Of a stretch of 6,391 nucleotides of DNA, positions 1 through 6,391 are shown in pieces; within the stretch, counting starts at the first letter, position 1; each line of letters begins with the position of its first letter. The position numbers were made by a program, and so were the translations under genes. A model generated the notes under the pieces. The model did not search any database, was not told the DNA's origin, and saw nothing but the letters and a program-made list of their open reading frames with translations. Source of the DNA: Akkermansiaceae bacterium UBA1518 (lineage in GTDB: Bacteria > Verrucomicrobiota > Verrucomicrobiia > Verrucomicrobiales > Akkermansiaceae); assembly GCA_002323895.1 (NCBI GenBank), contig DCQM01000189.1, forward strand, positions 1 through 6,391, given 5' to 3'.

Positions 1-2033
1 CAGTTGTTGTGACTGGGTCACGTTACCAAGAATATTTAAAGAACACTCCAGTGCGAACCGAGATCATTGACCGTGAAATATTACAAAATCGTGGCATCCG
101 ATCCCTAGCAGAAGCGGTAGAGTATTCACCTGGAATTCGGGTAGAAACGACCTGCCAAAACTGCAATCAACAAGCAATCCAAATGCTAGGATTACCCCAG
201 CAATACATCGGGATTTTGAACGATAGCCTTCCTAATTTTTCCGCTCTCGCTGGAGTCTACGGCATTGAACAAATCCCAGCTGGTTTGATCGGACAAATCG
301 AAATCGTGAAAGGTGGCGGCTCTGTTCTTTATGGCCCTGGTGCAGTTGCGGGAGTTATCAATCTCATCCCCCGTGATCCGCAGAAGACTGGAGGACAGTT
401 TTCGCTCGATTTAAAAACCATGCCCGGAAATACCTTCAAACAAGACCCCGGAGGAAGCTTCTTCGGCCTTTATGATCACGTTAGCAAAGATGGTTCGTTC
501 AAGGCGACCTTCTTTGGTGGGTTTGACCGTATTCAACCGACTGATTTAGCAGGAGATGATTTTACGGACATCTCAGAACGGAACCTTTTAAACGGCGGGC
601 TCCGCCTCGTTTGGAACGCCAACCCCGCCCATAAATTTAGCCTCGATTACTTTACCTCGGACGAGGAACGACTTGGTGGCGACATTAAGATTTTTGGAAG
701 ACCCACTAATACCGGTCTAATTGCCGAAGAAATATTTTCGCAGCGTCATGTCGCAACCGCAAAGTGGATCGCAAATTGGAACGAGCTCTTTGACACCAGT
801 TTCGCATACTCATATTCCAGAACAAATCGTAACTCTTATTATGGAGGCACCGTAGCTCTTGGCTCACCCGATCCAAATTCCCCCTATTTTGATCCTACTT
901 GGACAAATGATCGAGGTTACGGAAGCACCATTGATAATCTCCATTTTATCGAAACCACTGCCAACTGGACCTTAAACGAGCGTCATCGTATCACTTTCGG
1001 TAGCCAGTGGAAATATGAAGACATTCGTGATGTTCAGCTTTCCGCTAATCGTGCGATTGACAGCTCTTTCAACAACTTGGGCTTACTCGCACAGCACCGC
1101 TATACTCCGAACGAAAAAATCACTTTTGAATACGGGGCTCGTTTCGACGTGCACTCCGAGGTCGATAATCCAATCTTCTCACCCCGGGCCGCCTTACTTT
1201 ATTCGGCGACTGACCAATTTCGCCTTCGGACAGCGATTTCTACTGGCTTTAGGGCCCCAGAAGTTTTTGACGAAGATTTGCACATCTCGAATGTTGGAGG
1301 AGAACTTTTCACAACCTTCAACGATCCCAACCTGCAAGAGGAAAGCTCTCTCACTGCCTCTATTTCCCCAGAGTGGGACTTAAACGATAATTGGCGTCTT
1401 GAATTGAATGGTTTTCACACCTGGCTCGACAACACTTTAGTGGTTGAACCAGATGATCTCGCTAGCACTGCCAACGTTCGGGAATTCCTTCGCACCAATG
1501 GTGAATCTTCCCATATTTTTGGCGCCGAATTGAATCTCGCGTATGACCAATCGTCATGGAGGCTAGAATTCTCATGGGTAGAGCAGCGTTTAGAGTATGA
1601 CAATTTCCAACTTCTTCTTGGCGATGATACCCTCTCTGATTCCGCCGATAATCCAATCATCACAGACCGGTATGCAAAAACACCCAATTCTCTCGGCCTA
1701 ATACGCTTCACCAATAAAGCTCCTTGGTTTGATTGGTTCGTAACAGCTAAGCTCACCGGACCAATGGATCTCCCGAGAGTTATATCAGATCCTGCGAACG
1801 GTGACCTTATAGAAAATCGTCTTGAAAGGAGTGATTGGTTTTTCAACGTCGACCTCGGGCTCTCTAAAACCTTTGAGCTTTCAAATGGTAAACTCACCGG
1901 ATCCTTGGGAATTCGTAATCTTTTAGATGAGTTCCAGAACGATCTTGAGACTGGAGCCTTCCGAGACTCTGATTACGTTGCTGGTCCAGCTTTCCCACGC
2001 AGCTTTTACACTGGATTTAAATACGAATTCTAA
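1..2033 (+). CDS. TonB-dependent outer-membrane receptor, 5'-truncated by the window edge
   Basis: This is a ligand-gated outer-membrane porin of the TonB-dependent receptor family, which imports a scarce nutrient using TonB-ExbBD energy. The frame is open from base 3 and begins VVVTGSR, the usual start of the plug, so the GTG at base 9 is not a real start; the signal peptide and TonB box lie upstream of the window. Counting from base 3 (676 residues), the plug spans about 1-126. It has the LAEAVEYSPGIRVE stretch, a C51-x-x-C54 pair, AGVYGIEQIP and a terminal GGGSVLYGPGAVAGVINLIP stretch. The rest is beta-barrel, with the family motif RAPEVFDEDLHI near residue 420 and a C-terminal phenylalanine as expected for BAM recognition. 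The barrel length is normal and intact. The substrate cannot be read from sequence: CxxC-plug receptors are often called ferric-siderophore or CirA-like, but no transport or siderophore gene is nearby. It ends in TAA and converges with the next gene. Confidence 0.93.
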   Translation, partial: VVVTGSRYQEYLKNTPVRTEIIDREILQNRGIRSLAEAVEYSPGIRVETTCQNCNQQAIQMLGLPQQYIGILNDSLPNFSALAGVYGIEQIPAGLIGQIEIVKGGGSVLYGPGAVAGVINLIPRDPQKTGGQFSLDLKTMPGNTFKQDPGGSFFGLYDHVSKDGSFKATFFGGFDRIQPTDLAGDDFTDISERNLLNGGLRLVWNANPAHKFSLDYFTSDEERLGGDIKIFGRPTNTGLIAEEIFSQRHVATAKWIANWNELFDTSFAYSYSRTNRNSYYGGTVALGSPDPNSPYFDPTWTNDRGYGSTIDNLHFIETTANWTLNERHRITFGSQWKYEDIRDVQLSANRAIDSSFNNLGLLAQHRYTPNEKITFEYGARFDVHSEVDNPIFSPRAALLYSATDQFRLRTAISTGFRAPEVFDEDLHISNVGGELFTTFNDPNLQEESSLTASISPEWDLNDNWRLELNGFHTWLDNTLVVEPDDLASTANVREFLRTNGESSHIFGAELNLAYDQSSWRLEFSWVEQRLEYDNFQLLLGDDTLSDSADNPIITDRYAKTPNSLGLIRFTNKAPWFDWFVTAKLTGPMDLPRVISDPANGDLIENRLERSDWFFNVDLGLSKTFELSNGKLTGSLGIRNLLDEFQNDLETGAFRDSDYVAGPAFPRSFYTGFKYEF

Positions 2034-2150
2034 TCCCCCTGGTCCCCCAGAGAATCTCGCGGAAAAGTTTACCCAACCGCGCCTAAACCTGCACTGTTAA
2101 CAGCCTCACTAAATCGCCTGAGACATCAAGTTTGGGTAGCCAACCACAAA

Positions 2151-2182
2151 AAAACAGAGCTCCGAATTCGGAGCTCTGTTTT
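2151..2182. terminator. Perfect 32-bp palindrome, bidirectional intrinsic terminator
   Basis: The 32 bases are exactly self-complementary and centred on GAATTC. In RNA they give an 11-bp stem, ACAGAGCUCCG with CGGAGCUCUGU, closed by an AAUU loop. Read on the minus strand, the stem is followed by seven U residues, a strong intrinsic terminator 22 bp after the stop of the PEP-CTERM gene. Read on the plus strand, it is followed by only four U residues and then GG, so it should stop transcription from the receptor gene less well. Its place between convergent genes fits a shared terminator. Confidence 0.9.
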
Positions 2183-2204
2183 GGAAAGATAAAGGAACTT
2201 CCTA

Positions 2205-2894
2205 TTAGCGACGTCTGCGGAGCAAGAAAAGCGCCGCAAGACTACCTAGTAGAGCGGAAGAAACTTCAGGCACAGCTGCTACTGCCTCCAGCCGAACGTT
2301 ATCAAAGTGAGAACGTCCGGTTGGGCTGTTGTCGCCGAGAAGAACTACAAGGTTCTCATTCGGAACTGTAGCACCTGTAGTAAAGACTAGGGCATCGCCA
2401 TCACCGAAAGAGCTTGCAGCGAAAGTCGATGCGTCAACCGAACCAGATGCGAGAGTAAGATTTGCATCACCTATGACTGCAGCCGTATTCGCAAAGTTAG
2501 CTGCACCGAGGTTAGTCCCACCAGCGAGGATCGCGTAGGTCGAAGCGTTGCCCACCCCAGAAAAGTTCGCATTGCGATTCCCGGCAGCAACAGTAAGGGT
2601 GTAAGTTGTGTTAGGCGCAAATGCGACACCGGTGTCCTGCCAAACATAGTAGCCAGTCCCCATACCAATGTGATCAGTTCCATCAGCAACAAAGCCACCA
2701 ATATATTCCTCAAAAGCACCACCAGCGCTGCCACCATCTCTTCCGTTCCAGTCAGGACCGATGCCATTGTTCCAGCCCCCTGGATTCATGTCACCGCCAT
2801 CGTTAATCTCAAAGCTATTATCAGCTACAGAAATTGAGGCAGCCTGTGCACCAATCATGGACAAACCTAGCGTTAATATTGTTAGAATCTTCAT
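2205..2894 (-). CDS. Secreted PEP-CTERM sorting-domain protein, unknown function
   Basis: This is a 229-residue exported protein. The start chosen is the ATG at 2894, because it opens a clean signal peptide, MKILTILTLGLSMIGAQA, with likely cleavage after AQA; a longer frame from a TTG at 2975 would put 27 polar residues in front of it. The mature part is rich in Gly, Ala, Asn and Thr. It has NSFEINDGG near the start, PNTTYTLTVAAGNRN in the middle and HFDNVRLEAV before the tail, a pattern typical of beta-sandwich (galactose-binding or CBM-like) secreted proteins; that fold is inferred. The C-terminus, VPEVSSALLGSLAALFLL then RRRR, is a PEP-CTERM signal: short motif, hydrophobic helix and basic end. 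Exosortase systems recognise and cleave such tails, and the protein then usually joins the cell surface or extracellular polymer. The usual VPEP is VPEV here. No good Shine-Dalgarno precedes the ATG. The stop (TAA) lies 22 bp before the palindromic terminator. Confidence 0.88.
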   Translation of the reverse strand: MKILTILTLGLSMIGAQAASISVADNSFEINDGGDMNPGGWNNGIGPDWNGRDGGSAGGAFEEYIGGFVADGTDHIGMGTGYYVWQDTGVAFAPNTTYTLTVAAGNRNANFSGVGNASTYAILAGGTNLGAANFANTAAVIGDANLTLASGSVDASTFAASSFGDGDALVFTTGATVPNENLVVLLGDNSPTGRSHFDNVRLEAVAAVPEVSSALLGSLAALFLLRRRR

Positions 2895-2915
2895 ATACGT
2901 TATTTCAGGCGTGTA

Positions 2916-2955
2916 AATATAGAGGCTGCGATCGCTCTGCAAGCCCAAAAGTATA
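2916..2955 (-). promoter_or_regulatory. Candidate promoter region of the PEP-CTERM gene
   Basis: The 88-bp gap between the two minus-strand genes is AT-rich and has two weak sigma70-like options. One is TTGCAG (2942-2937) with TATATT (2921-2916) at a short 15-bp spacing. The other is a TATACT -10 box (2955-2950) without a convincing -35. Either would leave a short leader before the ATG at 2894. No convincing intrinsic terminator for the upstream gene is visible in the gap, so some readthrough from it is possible. Confidence 0.3.
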
Positions 2956-2982
2956 TAATTAAAGGTTTTTTCCAAAAAAAAT

Positions 2983-5900
2983 CTATTCCTCCCGGAAAGC
3001 GCGATTCCTCAGATAAAGCGCTTTTGCTTTCAACAAGCTAGCTTTCGTCAGCGAATCACCAGACACTTCCGCCTTTTCTAGCCCCATGTCTACCATTCTT
3101 AGGGCCTTAGCAAACATGCCTTTTTCAGCATACCCAGCAGCTAGAGTGTCAAAATAAGTGGCCTGATTACCTTTTGTGAGCTGAAGCGCTTTCTGAGCCC
3201 ACTTCAATGCCAGATCACCATTCCGTATCCTCTGATCTTTATTCGTCGCCAGCTGCCAAGCAGCGTTATTCATAACGATCGGATTAAGATGTCCCTTATT
3301 CAGCGCATTAAGATAAAAGTTTAGACCCTCTGCAATCTTCCCTGCTTTGAAATAACGATCCCCAATAGCCACGAGTAAGTCATTAATCTTTCGGTGCCTT
3401 GAGAGATGTTCCCATGCACGGCGCACATAAACAGCTGCTAATTCCAATTGTCCCTTCTCAAGCAAAATTTCAGGCACAAATAATAAATTCTCCCTTTCAA
3501 CTGGAGCGAGCCACAGTCCCTTACCATAGACCCGGTTCACTCGCTCGACCGGAGTTTCAGCTGAAACAGGGATCGCAGCCACGCCCGCGACGATGTCGTC
3601 TACCGACACTTTATCTAGCGAGAACGCAACAAGTTCACCTCTACCGTTTATCAAAAAGCTCGCAGGTGCTTTGAACTCCTCCCGCGTTTGAAAAATTCTT
3701 TGAAGAAATTTTGCTAGTAGAAAAGCTGAGTCACGGTCGATTTTTCCCCAAGAAAATGGGAGATCAAGGGCCTTTATAAATTCACCACCAGATCCAATTG
3801 AAATATTTGAATTAGCCAGCAAAGTCACAATTTCTAAATCACTTGGTAACTTGCTGCGCCCTTTTTTCCATTCCGCAAGCTCGACAGCACAATCTTTGCA
3901 CTCAGGATCCCAAAGATTTATTAGCATAGCTCTACCATCACCAGAGGGTAAAACTGCCTTTTTCTTATCAGGTCTCTCAATGACTAAAGGCGGCATAGGA
4001 ATTGTGAGAGGCATTTCTATCCAGGCAGGTCTTTTTTCACTAGCACTACCCAGGCTCTGCCCTTGTAGCTCTGATATTTTGTGTCGAGCTACGACCATAG
4101 GAATACCGGAACCCTTTTTAAGAAGGTAGCGCCTTCCTGGAGCAGCCACCGAAAAATCCTCCCACTCACCCTCTGGCCACCGAACCTTAATCGTTTTGAT
4201 ACTTTCCTCAGATAGACCGAAGTGGAGATATCGAGACGATTGCCCAAGAAACCCCTCTCCCGCCCTTAGGCTGCGCATCAGTTTGCGGCCATTACTTAGA
4301 ACAAGTTCGATCCTCGCGCCCACTGGGTCTAAACTACGTTCTGTTTCCAAACCAAACTGAATCCACTCCCCATTTGAAACTACCCTATTTTGGAAAAATC
4401 TTACTCGCGGTGCGGTACGATTAGAAACCCAAACATCCATACGTCCATCACCATCCCAGTCGCTCAGGGCCATAGATCGAGAATCGTCTGGTAAATCAAA
4501 ACCACTTACGCCCGAAATAGTCGCAAATTTTTTACCGTCAATATTGAGAAAGGCGCAGTTTCTCTCTCTTCCACTTAGTGATCCGCCTCTTTTTAAGCGA
4601 TTATTCATTTCCCCCCAATGCCTGACATAAGCCAATTCGGAAGGATTCGATCTCTCAGAATCATCCTGTGTTGGGGAATTCGACAAGACCTGCCGCCACC
4701 AAAAACTTCACAAGTCATCTGGGTCCTTGCCCGTCACAAATCCATTAGCAACCAGAAGATCTTCCCGAGTATCATTATTTAAATCAACTGCAAGAGAAGC
4801 CCAACTCCACCGACCCATCGAAATTCCACTCGTGTCAGAAATATCCGAAAAAGTATCATTCCCCGAATTTCTCAGTAAGGTGTTTCCCCGGGCCATCCCA
4901 AGCAGGGCTGCTCGAATTTCGTTTTTCTTATCCTTATGAAACCATTCTTGACGTGCAATCCGGTTACCTGCACCCGAATACATATTGCTGATATGGATGT
5001 CATATAGACCATCTAAATCAAAATCAGATACAGTTACGCCCATTCCAAAACCACCACTTCTCAATCCTGGGGAATCGCTGCAATCCACAAAGCCACCTTG
5101 TCCGTTATTACGATAAAAATTGTTAGGCCCGAAATCATTTACGACGATGAGATCTTGATCTTTATCATTATCAAAATCTTCCCAAAGACAAGCGAAGCTA
5201 TAACGTGAGTTGTATTGACCGATTCCTGCTTCTTCAGTTGCATCGACGAATTTCAAGCCTCCCTCGTTCCGCAACAAAACATTCGGCCCCCCGTTGGCAG
5301 CATTATGGATTGGAAAAGGAACCGGAAATGAGCCACGCAATGCTTCACCCTCTAGGCTACGTGACGAGTAATACTGACAGACAAAAACATCGAGATCTCC
5401 GTCCTGATCATAATCACAAGAGGCCATTCCAAATCCATAGGGCAGATCAGCAAATCTCTCTTTTTCTCTGAACCTCCCCTTTCCATCGTTAGCAAAAACG
5501 ACGATACCTGCGGTGGTCGTCAAAATCGCATCGCGATCACCATCTGAATCAAAATCTAAAAATAAAGCTGCCGCGGTATTATCACGGATTTCTAAACCGG
5601 ACGCTGGAGAAAGGACCAAGCCTCCCTTTTTGGTTCTCAGCCATAATTTATTCCGTAAACCTCCAATTTGGCATAGATACAGATCCTCCAATCCATCTCC
5701 ATTAAGATCAGCAATTGAAATTCCAGTTTCTCCAAATTGGTCGGGCTCAAACGAGGCAGGAATTCTTTCACGCCAATAAAAATTTTCCTCAATTAGCTCA
5801 AGATCGGTCGAGCTATTTTCCGGAAGGATCCCACTTGTTTTCTCTTCAAAAATTAATCTCTCTGCTTCGACAACCTGCCCCTTTAAAATCTTACTACTGC

Positions 5901-6391
5901 TAAAAAGTAACTCCTCACCTTTGAGAATCCATTCTGTTCTCCAGCGACCATTATATTCCCAAATTTTTTCACCTTCGACGACCACTGCAACGAGCTCATT
6001 GGTAACAACCTGACCACCTGAGATCTCAATTCCTACTATCTTAAACTTGCTTTTTCTGACAACGCCGTCTGACCATTCAGAGGGCCAGTCCCGAAACTGT
6101 TTCAAAATATTATCTCGCCCTTGAATTTTCCTTTGTGATCCTGCGCGGTTTGCAAGTTGAAAAGAGCCGGCCAAGTTTACATCAATTGAGTCAGAAGCAT
6201 CCAAATACAGAGAAGCATCTTCTGTAAAAAGATGCGAAAGCTCAGCTTCGCTTACCGATCTATCCCAGACGTTGGACCATTCTTTCCAAAAAGCAGAAGC
6301 GCTGGCTGAAATACTCTCTTCTTCTAGTCCTTGATTGGCGTCAGCTAACCCAGTAAGCAGGGAAAAAACACTGAGCCAAGAAAACGTGATG
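2983..6391 (-). CDS. Selenocysteine-containing CRTAC1/UnbV-like propeller, thioredoxin and TPR fusion (5' end outside window)
   Basis: One reading frame of 1135 codons runs from the right edge to a TAG at 2983, interrupted only by a UGA at 4710-4708 (codon 561). Counted from 6390, it starts with a hydrophobic signal peptide core, SWLSVFSLLTGLADA (5-18 or so), so the start codon lies just past the edge. Next come an NTF2/SnoaL-like region (about 35-180) and FG-GAP/VCBS repeats with calcium-loop motifs: DLNGDGLED (228), DFDSDGDRD (279), DYDQDGDLD (326), DFDNDKDQD (405), DFDLDGLYD (456) and DLNNDTRED (536). The seventh, DWDGDGRMD (644), follows the UGA. Then come an ASPIC/UnbV domain (about 690-758), a thioredoxin-like domain with CKDC at 831-834 and a cis-Pro-like APASFLI at 908-914, and TPR-like helices (about 970-1135). 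An exported, calcium-binding, scaffold-like redox protein is inferred; the substrate is unknown. The alternatives for the UGA are a recent nonsense mutation or a base-call error. The domain assignments are strong except for the NTF2-like one. Confidence 0.85.
4671..4702 (-). promoter_or_regulatory. Bacterial SECIS-like hairpin just after the UGA
   Basis: Read on the minus strand, CGGCA (4695-4691) pairs with UGUCG (4685-4681) around the five-base loop GGUCU (4690-4686). Below it, after a 3' AAUU internal bulge, UUGG-U-GG (4702-4696) pairs with CCCCAA (4676-4671) with one unpaired U (4698). The loop GG begins 17 nt after the UGA. In E. coli fdhF the same GGUCU begins 18 nt after its UGA, and the loop guanines and a bulged U there are contacted by SelB. 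The unpaired U here sits lower in the stem than in fdhF. The pairing was worked out by hand, without energy calculation. Confidence 0.8.
4708..4710 (-). other. In-frame UGA, proposed selenocysteine codon (Sec561)
   Basis: The UGA sits between GKDPDDL and SFWWRQV in the long minus-strand gene. The frame is identical on both sides, with no insertion or deletion. It is the only in-frame UGA in roughly 2,000 codons of the three genes here, while Trp is written UGG throughout, which argues against a genome-wide UGA reassignment. The three visible stop codons are TAA, TAA and TAG, so stop usage alone cannot settle it. A hairpin of SECIS type follows at once. No SelA, SelB, SelC or SelD gene is in the window, so the machinery must be encoded elsewhere. 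Confidence 0.8.

Noticed and set aside
1415..1897. A 160-residue minus-strand ORF inside the receptor gene
   Set aside because: It lies wholly antisense to well-conserved receptor barrel sequence, and its translation has no recognisable domain; it is a shadow frame.
2070..2138. Inverted repeat TACCCAA (2070-2076) with TTGGGTA (2132-2138), and palindrome CTGTTAACAG (2094-2103), after the receptor gene
   Set aside because: The repeats are short, far apart, and lack a T-tract. They may add structure to the receptor 3' end, but I cannot support a function.
2928..2935. GCGATCGC octamer, the cyanobacterial HIP1 motif
   Set aside because: There is a single copy and nothing else in the window is cyanobacterial; likely chance.
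2895..2975. N-terminal extension of the PEP-CTERM protein to a TTG at 2975, with a GGGAGG sequence at 2993-2988
   Set aside because: The extension would put polar residues ahead of a clean signal peptide that begins with its own ATG at 2894. The GGGAGG lies within the last codons of the upstream gene and is probably coincidental.
2983..4686. A separate 567-residue gene starting at a TTG at 4686
   Set aside because: It is in the same frame as the upstream ORF, begins inside the proposed SECIS loop, has no ribosome binding site, and starts in the middle of a propeller. It is the C-terminal part of the long gene.
4708..6204. A 498-residue gene starting at a TTG at 6204
   Set aside because: The frame continues openly to 6390 and adds an NTF2-like start and a signal-peptide-like hydrophobic stretch, so the real start is beyond the window edge.
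2983..6391. Pseudogene by nonsense mutation
   Set aside because: Both halves are intact with well-kept domain motifs and no frameshift, and an fdhF-like hairpin lies at the right distance after the UGA. It remains the main alternative if the genome lacks selenocysteine machinery.

Overview
The window looks like chromosomal DNA from a Gram-negative bacterium of the Planctomycetota-Verrucomicrobiota group, most likely Verrucomicrobiota. The grounds are a TonB-dependent outer-membrane receptor, a small secreted protein ending in a PEP-CTERM-type tail with an RRRR terminus, and a very large secreted CRTAC1/UnbV-like propeller protein joined to thioredoxin-like and TPR regions. This placement is inferred from gene content, not from a phylogenetic marker.

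Layout: (1) 1-2033, + strand, the 3' part of a TonB-dependent receptor; its signal peptide and TonB box lie before the window. (2) 2034-2204, a short convergent intergenic region with a perfect 32-bp palindrome (2151-2182) that should act as a terminator on both strands and best on the minus strand. (3) 2205-2894, - strand, a PEP-CTERM protein with a signal peptide and a probable beta-sandwich body. (4) 2895-2982, an AT-rich gap that probably holds the promoter of that gene. (5) 2983-6391, - strand, one long gene running off the right edge, missing only its first few codons.

The main result is in the long gene. It would normally be annotated as two ORFs (4708-6204 and 2983-4686), but both are in the same frame and are separated by a single UGA (4710-4708). 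Right behind the UGA the RNA folds into a hairpin with a GGUCU loop. The loop begins 17 nt after the UGA, against 18 nt in the E. coli fdhF SECIS, which carries the same GGUCU. The UGA also falls between blades 6 and 7 of what reads as a seven-bladed FG-GAP propeller, so only readthrough completes the fold. I therefore read this as one selenoprotein gene: signal peptide, NTF2-like region, seven FG-GAP repeats with Sec before the last, ASPIC/UnbV domain, CxxC thioredoxin-like domain, then TPRs. I do not recall this family among the classic bacterial selenoproteins, and I could not search for it.

The three genes show no obvious shared pathway. The receptor is convergent with the other two. The PEP-CTERM gene follows the long gene on the same strand after 88 bp, but probably has its own promoter.
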